Shown here: positions 1 to 7,831 of the stretch, piece after piece
Layout of the letters: the number at the start of each line of letters is the position of its first letter
How positions within the stretch are numbered: position 1 is the first letter of the stretch
From: JAEZVV01 sp036652035
GTDB taxonomy: Bacteria > Pseudomonadota > Gammaproteobacteria > Burkholderiales > Burkholderiaceae_F
DNA: 31,448 bases
Reading direction: 5' to 3'
NCBI GenBank assembly: GCA_036652035.1
Contig: JAVVWR010000036.1
Span: 1-31,448 of the forward strand
Notes under the pieces: model-generated
What the model was told of the DNA's origin: nothing
Database searches by the model: none
What the model saw: only the letters and a program-made list of their open reading frames with translations
Program-made: the position numbers and the translations under genes

Positions 1-106
1 GCGCCGCTCGCAGCGCAATCGCTCGCCGCGCAGCGACACAAGCAGCCATCGAACCACGCCGCGCGAGACAGCCGGAGATTCAGCACCACGCCCCAGGAGC
101 CACCCC

Positions 107-2581
107 ATGTATGAAACCAGCCGCAAGCCCCAGAAGCTCGTCGTGATCGGCAACGGCATGGCCGGCATGCGCACGGTCGAGGAGCTGCTCAAGATCGCTC
201 CCGGCCTCTACGAGATCACGGTCTTCGGCGCCGAGCCGCAGCCCAACTACAACCGCATCCTGCTGTCGCCGGTGCTCGCCGGCGAACAGGCTTTCGCCGA
301 CACCGTCATCAACGACTGGGACTGGTATCGCGACCACGGCATCCGCTTGCGCGCGGGCGTCAAGGTCGAGCGCATCGACCGCGCTCGCCGCGTCGTGATC
401 GGCGCCGACGGCAGCGAAGCGGCGTACGACCGGCTGTTGATCGCCACCGGCTCGAACCCCTTCATGCCGCCGCTGCCGGGCATCGATCTTCCCGGGGTGA
501 TCGCCTACCGCGACATCGCCGACACCGAGGCGATGATCGACGCCGCCCAGAGCCATCAGCACGCGGTGGTGGTGGGCGGCGGTCTGCTCGGGCTCGAGGC
601 CGCCAACGGCCTGCGGCTGCGCGGCATGGCTGTGACCGTGATCCACCTCATGCCCTGGCTGATGGAGCGCCAGCTCGACCGCACCGCGGGCGCGATGCTG
701 CGCGCCTCGCTCGAGGACAAGGGCCTCAACGTCCTGCTCGAGACCAGCACGCTCGAATTCGTCGCGGGCGAATCGGGTCGGGTATGCGCGATCAAGCACC
801 GTCCCGCCAATGAGCCTGACGCGACACCACAAACCACCGCCGCCGAGCTGGTGGTGGTGGCGATCGGCATCCGCCCCAACACCGCTCTGGCACAGGCGGC
901 CGGGCTGCAGATCGATCGCGGCATCGTCGTCACCGACACCTTGCAGACCGTGACCGACCCGCGCATCTACGCGCTCGGCGAATGCGTCGCGCACCGCGGC
1001 CAGTGCTACGGGCTGGTCGCTCCCTTGTTCGAGATGGCCAAGGTCTGCGCCACCCATCTGGCCGAGAACGGCCTCGGCCGCTTCAAGGGCGCGGTGGTCT
1101 CGACCAAGCTCAAGGTCACCGGGGTCGATGTGTTCTCGATCGGCGACTTCCAGGGCGGCCCCGAGGCCGACGAGATCCTGCTCTCCGACCCCACCCGCGG
1201 GGTCTACAAAAAGCTCGTCCTGCAAAACGACGCGGTGGTCGGCGCCTGTCTGGTCGGCGATACCGAGCACGCGAGCTGGTACACCCGGCTGGTGAAGGAC
1301 CGCGTTCCGGTGGCCCAGAGCCGCGCCACGCTCTTGTTCGGCGAGAACCACCTGGGCGACGCCGGCCACGCCGGCGCCAGCTCGGCCATCACGCTCGCCG
1401 ACGACGCCGAGGTCTGCGGCTGCAACGGCGTGTGCAAGAAGACGATCTGCGAGGCGATCAAGAGCAAGGGCCTGATGACGCTCGACGAGGTGCGCAAGCA
1501 CACCAAGGCCTCGTCCTCATGCGGCTCCTGCACCGGCCTGGTGGAGCAGATCCTCGCGGTCACGGTCGGCGCCGGCTACTCGGCCACGCCCAAGACCAAA
1601 CCGGTGTGCGGCTGCACCGATCGCACCCACGCCGAGGTCCGCGCCGCGATCCGCGACCTGCACCTGCTGACGGTGGCCGACACCCTGGCGGCGCTGGCCT
1701 GGCGCAACCCCACCGGCTGCGCCAGCTGCCGGCCAGCGATCAACTACTACCTGATCAGCACCTGGCCGGGCGAGGCGGTCGACGACCCGCGCAGCCGCTT
1801 CGTCAACGAACGGGCGCACGCCAATATCCAGAAGGACGGAACCTTCAGCGTGGTGCCGCGGATGTGGGGCGGGATGACCAGCTCGACCGAACTGCGGCGC
1901 ATCGCCGACGTGGTCGATGAGTTCGCCATCCCGACGGTCAAGGTCACCGGCGGCCAGCGCATCGACCTGCTCGGCGTCAAGAAAGAGGATCTGCCCGCGG
2001 TGTGGAAGGCGCTCGACATGCCCAGCGGCCACGCCTACGGCAAGACCCTGCGCACGGTGAAGACCTGCGTCGGCAGCGAGTGGTGCCGCTTTGGCACACA
2101 GGATTCGACCCGCATGGGCATCGAGCTCGAGCAGGCGCTGTGGAAGATGTACGCGCCGCACAAGGTCAAGCTGGCCGTGAGCGGCTGCCCACGCAACTGC
2201 GCCGAGTGCGGGATCAAGGACGTGGGCGTGATCGGCGTCGATTCGGGCTGGGAGATCCAGGTCGCCGGCAACGGCGGCATCAAGACCGAAGCCGGCCAGT
2301 TTCTCGTGAAGGTCAAGACCCACGAGGAAGTGATCGAATACGCAGCGGCCTTTCTCCAGCTCTACCGCGAAGAGGGCTGGTATCTCGAGCGCACCGTTCA
2401 TTACGTCGACCGGGTCGGACTCGACCATGTGAAAAAACGCATCGTCGACGACACCCCCGGCCGCGCCGCTCTCGCCGCGCGCATGGCGCACGCGCTCGCG
2501 CTCGAATCCGATCCCTGGCACGAGCCCGCCAAGGCGCAGGTCGATCCTCGCCAGTTTGTTGCCTTGACCGTCGAAGTCTGA
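107..2581 (+). CDS. nirB: Assimilatory nitrite reductase [NAD(P)H], large subunit
   Basis: Cytoplasmic siroheme enzyme reducing nitrite to ammonium with NAD(P)H. The 824-residue length is normal for NirB. Visible in order: N-terminal FAD-binding Rossmann fold (VVIGNGMAGMRTVEE), a second nucleotide-binding motif GGGLLGLEAA near residue 157, a BFD-type [2Fe-2S] region starting CGCNGVC at about residue 437 with a later CGSC, a second Cys-rich module (CGCTD...CASC), then the siroheme/[4Fe-4S] half-domains. The four cluster/siroheme cysteines are C654 and C660 (TCVGSEWCRFG) and C694 and C698 (SGCPRNCAECG). An AGGAG Shine-Dalgarno at 95-99 lies 7 nt before the ATG. It is the first visible gene of a nitrate-assimilation operon, with nirD 11 nt downstream. 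The 106 bases before it show no gene; the promoter may lie outside the window. Confidence 0.97.
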   Translation: MYETSRKPQKLVVIGNGMAGMRTVEELLKIAPGLYEITVFGAEPQPNYNRILLSPVLAGEQAFADTVINDWDWYRDHGIRLRAGVKVERIDRARRVVIGADGSEAAYDRLLIATGSNPFMPPLPGIDLPGVIAYRDIADTEAMIDAAQSHQHAVVVGGGLLGLEAANGLRLRGMAVTVIHLMPWLMERQLDRTAGAMLRASLEDKGLNVLLETSTLEFVAGESGRVCAIKHRPANEPDATPQTTAAELVVVAIGIRPNTALAQAAGLQIDRGIVVTDTLQTVTDPRIYALGECVAHRGQCYGLVAPLFEMAKVCATHLAENGLGRFKGAVVSTKLKVTGVDVFSIGDFQGGPEADEILLSDPTRGVYKKLVLQNDAVVGACLVGDTEHASWYTRLVKDRVPVAQSRATLLFGENHLGDAGHAGASSAITLADDAEVCGCNGVCKKTICEAIKSKGLMTLDEVRKHTKASSSCGSCTGLVEQILAVTVGAGYSATPKTKPVCGCTDRTHAEVRAAIRDLHLLTVADTLAALAWRNPTGCASCRPAINYYLISTWPGEAVDDPRSRFVNERAHANIQKDGTFSVVPRMWGGMTSSTELRRIADVVDEFAIPTVKVTGGQRIDLLGVKKEDLPAVWKALDMPSGHAYGKTLRTVKTCVGSEWCRFGTQDSTRMGIELEQALWKMYAPHKVKLAVSGCPRNCAECGIKDVGVIGVDSGWEIQVAGNGGIKTEAGQFLVKVKTHEEVIEYAAAFLQLYREEGWYLERTVHYVDRVGLDHVKKRIVDDTPGRAALAARMAHALALESDPWHEPAKAQVDPRQFVALTVEV

Positions 2582-2592
2582 GGAGAAAGCCC

Positions 2593-2955
2593 ATGACCGA
2601 ATGGATTGAAGTCTGCGCGGTGGACGACATCGCACCGCTCTCGAGCCGCAAGCTGCACGTGGGCGAGTTGACCATCGCCCTGATCCGCGCCGACACCGAC
2701 ACGATCTACGCGATCGAGGACCGTTGCCCGCACAAGGGCGGGCCCTTGTCCGAAGGCATCGTCAGCCACGACCGTGTCGCCTGCCCGCTGCACAACCAAT
2801 GCGTGAATCTCGCCACCGGCGAGCTGATCGCACCAGACCAGGGCCGGGTGCGCACCTTCCGCGTGCAGCTGCGCGACGCCAAGGTGCTGATGGATCGCGG
2901 CGAGTTGTGCGGTGCTGTCGCACCCGCACCCGCGCCCGCGCTGTGCGCGGGCTGA
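2593..2955 (+). CDS. nirD: Nitrite reductase small subunit, Rieske-type
   Basis: Small partner of NirB, 120 residues. It has a Rieske-like fold with C-P-H at DRCPHKGGPLSEG and C-P-L-H at VACPLHNQCVNLATGE, so both Cys-x-His pairs of a [2Fe-2S] Rieske centre appear to be kept. Many enterobacterial NirD proteins have lost these ligands, so this one belongs to the cluster-retaining type. The ATG follows an AGGAGA ribosome site at about 2581-2586 and begins 11 nt after the nirB stop, indicating co-transcription. The C-terminus ends in a short Pro-Ala run (PAPAPA) that looks like a disordered tail. A 100-nt spacer separates it from nasA. Confidence 0.95.
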   Translation: MTEWIEVCAVDDIAPLSSRKLHVGELTIALIRADTDTIYAIEDRCPHKGGPLSEGIVSHDRVACPLHNQCVNLATGELIAPDQGRVRTFRVQLRDAKVLMDRGELCGAVAPAPAPALCAG

Positions 2956-3055
2956 GCGTGACCGTGCCGGCTGGCATGGAATTCGCTCTGATTGTCTGGC
3001 CGGACAGCGGGCGAAGCCGCTCGGTGTCCCGGCCCATCCGCCACCTGAGCCAAGC

Positions 3056-5584
3056 ATGACCACGCCGCTGACCGAAACCCGTTCGACCTGTCCTTACTGC
3101 GGCACCGGCTGCGGCGTGATCGTCCAGGCGCGCGGCGAGCAGATCGTCGGCGTGCGCGGTGACCCCGACCATCCGGCCAACCTTGGCAAGCTCTGCCCCA
3201 AGGGCCAGGCGCTTCACCTCACCGCCACGCCCGCGGTGATCGCCCAAGCGCGGCTGCACACGCCGCAAGTACGCGCCACTCGTGACGCGGCCTTCACCCC
3301 GACGAACTGGGAAACGGCGCTCGCCACCGCGGCCGATCGCTTTGCCGCGGCGATCCGCGAGCACGGCCCCGACAGCGTCGCCTTCTATGTCTCGGGTCAG
3401 TTGCTGACCGAGGACTATTACGTCTTCAACAAGCTGGCGCGAGCGCTGGTCGGCACCAACAACATCGACTCCAACTCGCGGCTGTGCATGAGCTCGGCGG
3501 TGGTCGGCTACAAGCTCACCCTCGGCGCCGATGCCCCGCCTTGCAGCTATGAGGACGTCGAACTCGCCGACTGCGTGTTCGTCGCCGGCGCCAACCCCGC
3601 GCTCGCGCATCCGGTGCTCTTTGGCCGCCTGCTCGAAGCGCGCCGCCGCCGTGGCAGCAAGCTGATCGTGGCCGACCCGCGCGTCTCCGAGACCGCGCTG
3701 GCCGCCGATCTGCACCTGCAACTCGCACCCGGGACCGACCTCTACCTGCTCACCGCCCTGCTCGGCGTGATGCTGCGCGACGGCCTGGTCAACGAGACCT
3801 TCATCGCCTCGCACACCACGGGCTTTGCCGCTCTCGCCGCCCAGGTCCGCGCGCTACCGCTGGCCGAAGCCGCGCGGATCACCCGCGTGCCGGCCGCGGC
3901 GATCGAACGCGCCGCGCGTTGGTTCGCCGGCGCACAGTCGAGCCTCTCGCTGTGGTGCCAGGGGCTCAACCAATCCAGCCACGGCAGCGACAACAGCGCC
4001 GCGCTGATCCACCTGCACCTGGCCTGCGGCCAGATCGGCCGCGCCGGCACCGGCCCGTTCTCTCTCACCGGCCAGCCCAATGCGATGGGCGGCCGCGAGA
4101 CCGGCAGCATGGCCACGCTGTTGCCCGGCCACCGCGACCCGGCTGATCCGGCCGACCGCGCCGCGCTCGCCCGCTTCTGGCGCGTTGGTGCGGTTCCGGC
4201 CAATCCCGGCTTGAGCGCGGTCGAGCTCTTCGATGCCTGCCGTCAGGGCCGGATCAAGGCGCTGTGGGTTGCCTGCACCAATCCCGCCCAGTCGATGCCA
4301 ATGCAGACAAGCGTGCGCGCGGCGCTCGCCACCCTGCCCTTCCTGGTGGTGCAAGAGGCCTTTGCCACCGAGACCACGGCGCTGGCCGACCTGATCCTGC
4401 CCGCCGCCACCTGGGGCGAGCGCAGCGGCACCATGAGCAATTCGGAACGCCGGATTTCGCTCTCGCGCGCCGCGGTGGCGCCGCCCGGCCAAGCGCGACC
4501 CGATTGGGCCATTGCCGCCGCTTTCGCGCGCGCACTCGCGGCTCGCATCGCCCCAGAACTGGCGCCGCGGTTCATGTGGTCTTCGCCGCGCGCGGTCTTC
4601 GACGAATACAAGCAGCTCACCGCCGGACGCGACCTCGACATCGCCACGCTCGACTACGCGCGGCTCGCGCTGGGCCCGGTGAGCTGGCCTTACATCAACC
4701 GCAGCGGCACCGAGAGGCTCTACACCGATCTCCGCTTTGCCACGCCCGACGGCCGCGCACGCTTTGCGGCGATCGCGCTGCGTGGCGCGGCCGCCGCCAC
4801 CGACTCACACCGCCCGATCGCACTCACCACGGTGCGGCTGCGCGATCAATGGCATGGCGCGAGCCGCAGCGGCACCGCCCTCCCGCTCGCCCCCGCAGCG
4901 CTCGAACTTGCCCCCGCCACCGCCACCGAGCTCGGCCTTGCCGACGACGATCTGGTGCGCGTGACCAGCGCTCACGGCGAACTCATCCTGCCGCTGCGCC
5001 TGAGCCATACGCTCGCGCCCGGGCTCGCCTCGCTCACCCTCCACCAGGGCGAGCGGTGGCTGCCCGGCTCGCTCGGCATCAATGCGCTCACCGGCGCGGC
5101 GCTCGATCCGCTCGCGCGCCAGCCCGAGCTCAAGCATGTGCCGGTGGGGCTGACGAAAATCGAGCTCGCCTGGCACGGAGCGCTGGTGACCCGCCTGGCT
5201 GCCGACCAGATCGCGCCCGCGCTCACCGCGCTGCGGGCCGGGCTCGCGCCGCTCGCCCATGCCGCGATCGGCGTGTTTGCAGCGGGCGAGCAAACTGGTT
5301 TGATCGCGCTCGCCGCCCACCACGAACGCCCGCCGGCACTGCTGCTCGAACTCGCCACGATCGGCGCAATCTCACCCGCGGCCCCCGTGCTCAACGACGC
5401 TCGCAGCGGCCGCTCACGCGTATTGCAGATCAGCGCCGGGCGTCTCGCCGGAGTCATTCTCGAAGGCAGCTGCCGCGCCGACCTGGCCGCCTGGCCGCTG
5501 TATCAAAAACTCATCACCAGCGGCGCCGACTGTTCAGCACGCTCGCTGCGCGAACTCTTCGCCCCTGAACTGGCTGGCAGCTGA
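3056..5584 (+). CDS. nasA: Assimilatory nitrate reductase catalytic subunit (molybdopterin)
   Basis: Cytoplasmic Mo-bisMGD enzyme reducing nitrate to nitrite, which NirBD then takes to ammonium. 842 residues from the ATG at 3056; the frame is open upstream to 2912, but that would overlap nirD and precede the conserved N-terminus. The [4Fe-4S] cysteines are C12, C15, C19 (CPYCGTGCG) and C47 (LCPKG). C144 in SRLCMSSAV is the expected Mo ligand of Nap/Nas-type reductases. A molydopterin dinucleotide-binding domain follows from about residue 590 (TTVRLRDQWHG). The last ~150 residues lack the four-cysteine BFD [2Fe-2S] domain of Klebsiella-type NasA; only two Cys are left, although the tail (VLQISAGRLAGVILEGSC) still resembles the end of a NirB-type flavoprotein domain. 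Its stop overlaps the next start by 1 nt (TGATG). Confidence 0.93.
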   Translation: MTTPLTETRSTCPYCGTGCGVIVQARGEQIVGVRGDPDHPANLGKLCPKGQALHLTATPAVIAQARLHTPQVRATRDAAFTPTNWETALATAADRFAAAIREHGPDSVAFYVSGQLLTEDYYVFNKLARALVGTNNIDSNSRLCMSSAVVGYKLTLGADAPPCSYEDVELADCVFVAGANPALAHPVLFGRLLEARRRRGSKLIVADPRVSETALAADLHLQLAPGTDLYLLTALLGVMLRDGLVNETFIASHTTGFAALAAQVRALPLAEAARITRVPAAAIERAARWFAGAQSSLSLWCQGLNQSSHGSDNSAALIHLHLACGQIGRAGTGPFSLTGQPNAMGGRETGSMATLLPGHRDPADPADRAALARFWRVGAVPANPGLSAVELFDACRQGRIKALWVACTNPAQSMPMQTSVRAALATLPFLVVQEAFATETTALADLILPAATWGERSGTMSNSERRISLSRAAVAPPGQARPDWAIAAAFARALAARIAPELAPRFMWSSPRAVFDEYKQLTAGRDLDIATLDYARLALGPVSWPYINRSGTERLYTDLRFATPDGRARFAAIALRGAAAATDSHRPIALTTVRLRDQWHGASRSGTALPLAPAALELAPATATELGLADDDLVRVTSAHGELILPLRLSHTLAPGLASLTLHQGERWLPGSLGINALTGAALDPLARQPELKHVPVGLTKIELAWHGALVTRLAADQIAPALTALRAGLAPLAHAAIGVFAAGEQTGLIALAAHHERPPALLLELATIGAISPAAPVLNDARSGRSRVLQISAGRLAGVILEGSCRADLAAWPLYQKLITSGADCSARSLRELFAPELAGS

Positions 5585-6579
5585 TGCAAACCGACGCCAC
5601 TCATCTCACCTACGCCGCGGCGATCCGCCGCCTCGGCCGCAATCCACGTCCGCAAGCGACTGGCGTACTCGAACCCGAGGCCGCTGCGGCACTGTGGTCA
5701 GCGCTGCTGGCGCGGCGCTTTTCGGCGGCGCAGGAAGCCGCGCTTCTGATGGGGCTACGGGTGCACGGCGAGAGCGCGGCGCTGCTCGCCGCCTTGGCTC
5801 GTGCGACCCCGGTCGCTGCGATCGCCGCGCCAGCGGGAACCGTCGTGATCAGCTGCAGCGGCGCGGCGCGCAAACATCCGTCGGCGGCGCCCTTGCTCGC
5901 GCTGCATCTGGTCCAGCAGGGGATTCCGGTGCTCATCCTCACCGCCACGCCCGGCGGCCGCGGCAACGCCGCCGCGGTACTCGCCGCGCTCGGCCACACG
6001 GCGGCGACAAGCACGACCGCGGCGGCGCAGGCGATCACCAGCACCGGACTGGCTTGGACGGCGCTGACTACGATCGCCCCCGCCCTGGCTCGAGTGATCG
6101 CCCTGCGAGCCGAACTCGGATTCCGCAACAGCGCTCACACCGTATTGAAGCTGATTGACCCGATTGACCCGATTGACCCGATTGACTCGATCAACCCGAT
6201 CGACGCGAACGCAAGCGCGGGTATGAGCGGCGGTCTGATCGCAACGAGTTACACCCACGCGGCCTACCGCGCGACGCTCGCCACGGCAATCGCCGATCTG
6301 GGCCGCTCGGCCTGGCTCGCGCGTGGCACCGAGGGCGACCCGATCGCCTGGGAGGGCGAGTCGCACCCGCCGCTCGCCTGGATGCGCGGCACGCCCTTCG
6401 ATCTCGACGCGATGGCCCCGACCTCACCTGCGGCGGCTGTGACCGGACTGATCGCGGGAGACGACGCCGCCACCGCCGACTGGACCCGCCGCGCGCTCGC
6501 CGGTGAGACGGCCATTCCGCCCGCGATCGAGCGCCAGGCGCAGACGCTCGCCACCCTCTCGAAGCGGCTAGCCCCATGA
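5584..6579 (+). CDS. ybiB: YbiB/TrpD2-family protein (anthranilate phosphoribosyltransferase homologue)
   Basis: 331 residues resembling the glycosyltransferase-family-3 fold of anthranilate phosphoribosyltransferase, most like the YbiB/TrpD2 branch, which in E. coli is reported to bind nucleic acid rather than make tryptophan. Supporting segments are the helical N-terminal part (ALWSALLARRFSAAQEAALLMGLRVHGES), a glycine-rich segment, and LGFRNSAHTVLKLIDP, the family's R-N/S-A-H/N-T-x-x-KL-x-DP motif. Directly after this motif the protein carries an unusual IDP tripeptide repeat coded by six 9-bp units (6154-6207). The start overlaps the nasA stop by 1 nt and the stop overlaps the cobA ATG by 4 nt, so translation is probably coupled. 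Its precise role in nitrate assimilation is unknown. Confidence 0.85.
   Translation: MQTDATHLTYAAAIRRLGRNPRPQATGVLEPEAAAALWSALLARRFSAAQEAALLMGLRVHGESAALLAALARATPVAAIAAPAGTVVISCSGAARKHPSAAPLLALHLVQQGIPVLILTATPGGRGNAAAVLAALGHTAATSTTAAAQAITSTGLAWTALTTIAPALARVIALRAELGFRNSAHTVLKLIDPIDPIDPIDSINPIDANASAGMSGGLIATSYTHAAYRATLATAIADLGRSAWLARGTEGDPIAWEGESHPPLAWMRGTPFDLDAMAPTSPAAAVTGLIAGDDAATADWTRRALAGETAIPPAIERQAQTLATLSKRLAP
6154..6207 (+). repeat. In-frame 9-bp tandem repeat inside ybiB
   Basis: Six consecutive 9-base units: three identical copies of ATTGACCCG (6154-6162, 6163-6171, 6172-6180), then ATTGACTCG, ATCAACCCG and ATCGACGCG. They encode IDP-IDP-IDP-IDS-INP-IDA. Because the unit is a multiple of three, gain or loss of units would keep the frame. 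The 3' units are more diverged, as expected if the 5' copies expanded most recently (inference). Confidence 0.95.
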
Positions 6580-7288
6580 GCGGCCGCGTGTGGCTGGTCG
6601 GCGCCGGCCCGGGCGATCCCGAACTGCTCACCCTCAAAGCGGTGCGCGCGCTGGCCGCCGCCGACGTGATCCTGATCGACGATCTGGTCGATCGCCGCGT
6701 CTTGACCCACGCCCGCGCCACGACGCGAGTGATCGCGGTGGGCAAACGCGGCGGCTGCGCATCGACCTCGCAGGACTTCATCGAACGCCTCTTGCTGCGC
6801 GAAGCGCACGCCGGCCGTGAAGTGGTGCGTTTGAAGGGCGGCGACCCCTTTCTGTTCGGCCGTGGTGGCGAGGAACTCGCCACCCTGAGAGCCGCGGGAA
6901 TCGAGGTCGAACTGGTGCCGGGAATCACCAGCGGCATGGCCGCACCGATGGCAGCGGGTTTTTCGCCCACTCACCGCGATGCCAGCCCGGGCGTGATCTT
7001 CATCACCGGCCACGAAAAAGACGAGCAGGACCGGATCGACTGGGCGCGACTGGCCGCGACCGGACTCACGCTGGTGATCTACATGGGCGTGGCGCGAGCG
7101 GCGCGGATCGAGGCCGGGCTGCTCGAAGGCGGCATGGCACCCGCCACGCCCATGGTGGCGGTGCAGTCGGCGATGCGGCCCGGACAGCGGATCGCGGCGG
7201 GTCCGTTGCAAGGCATGGCGGCGATGTTGACGAGCGAATCCATCGTCAGCCCGGCGATCCTGGTGATCGGTGAAGTGACACGAGCGGC
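6576..7288 (+). CDS. cobA: Uroporphyrinogen-III C-methyltransferase (SUMT), 3' end lost in assembly gap
   Basis: SAM-dependent enzyme that methylates uroporphyrinogen III at C2 and C7 to give precorrin-2, the precursor of the siroheme needed by NirB. 237 residues are visible, with VGAGPGDPELLTLKAV at the N-terminus, the VRLKGGDPFLFGRGGEE motif, and VPGITSGMAAPMAAGFSPTHRD. The visible end, VSPAILVIGEVTRA, is the usual C-terminal strand of CobA, so probably only a short tail lies in the N run. The ATG overlaps the ybiB stop (ATGA). It is the stand-alone CobA domain with no CysG dehydrogenase/ferrochelatase part at the N-terminus. The real stop codon cannot be seen. Confidence 0.93.
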
Positions 7289-7388
7289 NNNNNNNNNNNN
7301 NNNNNNNNNNNNNNNNNNNNNNNNNNNNNNNNNNNNNNNNNNNNNNNNNNNNNNNNNNNNNNNNNNNNNNNNNNNNNNNNNNNNNNNN
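7289..7388. other. Assembly gap (100 N)
   Basis: Exactly 100 N, the conventional placeholder for a scaffold gap of unknown size. It interrupts the 3' end of cobA. Any reading frame drawn through it, including the apparent stop at 7389-7391, is meaningless. Additional sequence could lie here between cobA and the chelatase gene. Confidence 0.98.
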
Positions 7389-7418
7389 TGACCCCGATTT
7401 TCTTCAGGCTGAATCGCG

Positions 7419-7784
7419 GTGAAACAGACTGTCATCCTGTTGGCTCACGGCGCTCGCGACGCACGCTGGTCACTCACGCTAGGCGCGCTCGAGGCGCAGG
7501 TACAAAGCCGTCTGCCGCAGGCTTTGATACTGCGCGCTTTCCTCGAGTTTCAGCCGCCGACGCTCGACGAATCGCTCAAGATCGCGCTAGCGACAGGTCG
7601 CACCCAAATCACCCTGATGCCGGTGTTCTGGGCCAGCGGCGGCCATGTCGCCAACCACGTTACGCCACGGCTCGAGAGGTTTCGTCGCGAGCACCCCGCG
7701 ATCGAACTGAGTGTCATGCCCGTGGTTTCCGAGCTGCCCGGCCTGCTCGACTTGATTGCCAATGCGGTGGCGCAACGCGTCTGA
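7419..7784 (+). CDS. Short CbiX/SirB-type sirohydrochlorin chelatase-like protein
   Basis: 121 residues, the size of a single-domain CbiX. The class II chelatase signature is present: LLAHGARD with H10 near the N-terminus, FLEFQPPTLDE around residue 43, and PVFWASGGHV with H76; the two histidines are the metal-handling pair in this family. In a nitrate-assimilation operon next to cobA the likely role is iron insertion into sirohydrochlorin to make siroheme; cobalt chelation is the alternative. The GTG start is fixed by an in-frame stop (TGA) at 7410-7412, just 6 nt upstream. No separate precorrin-2 dehydrogenase is visible; it could be in the gap or elsewhere. Confidence 0.88.
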   Translation: MKQTVILLAHGARDARWSLTLGALEAQVQSRLPQALILRAFLEFQPPTLDESLKIALATGRTQITLMPVFWASGGHVANHVTPRLERFRREHPAIELSVMPVVSELPGLLDLIANAVAQRV

Positions 7785-7831
7785 AATCTCGCTCTGCTAG
7801 GGTCGTGCCCCTTGCCCTTTCGCTCTTCGTG

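Noticed and set aside
80..1501. A 473-codon minus-strand frame over nirB
   Set aside because: Full overlap with nirB, no recognisable domains, compositional shadow of GC-rich coding DNA.
2912..3055. N-terminal extension of nasA
   Set aside because: It overlaps nirD and has no ribosome site; the conserved [4Fe-4S] N-terminus begins just after the ATG at 3056.
7289..7391. Stop codon TGA at 7389-7391 as the end of cobA
   Set aside because: The N run has unknown true length, so the frame after it cannot be linked to cobA.
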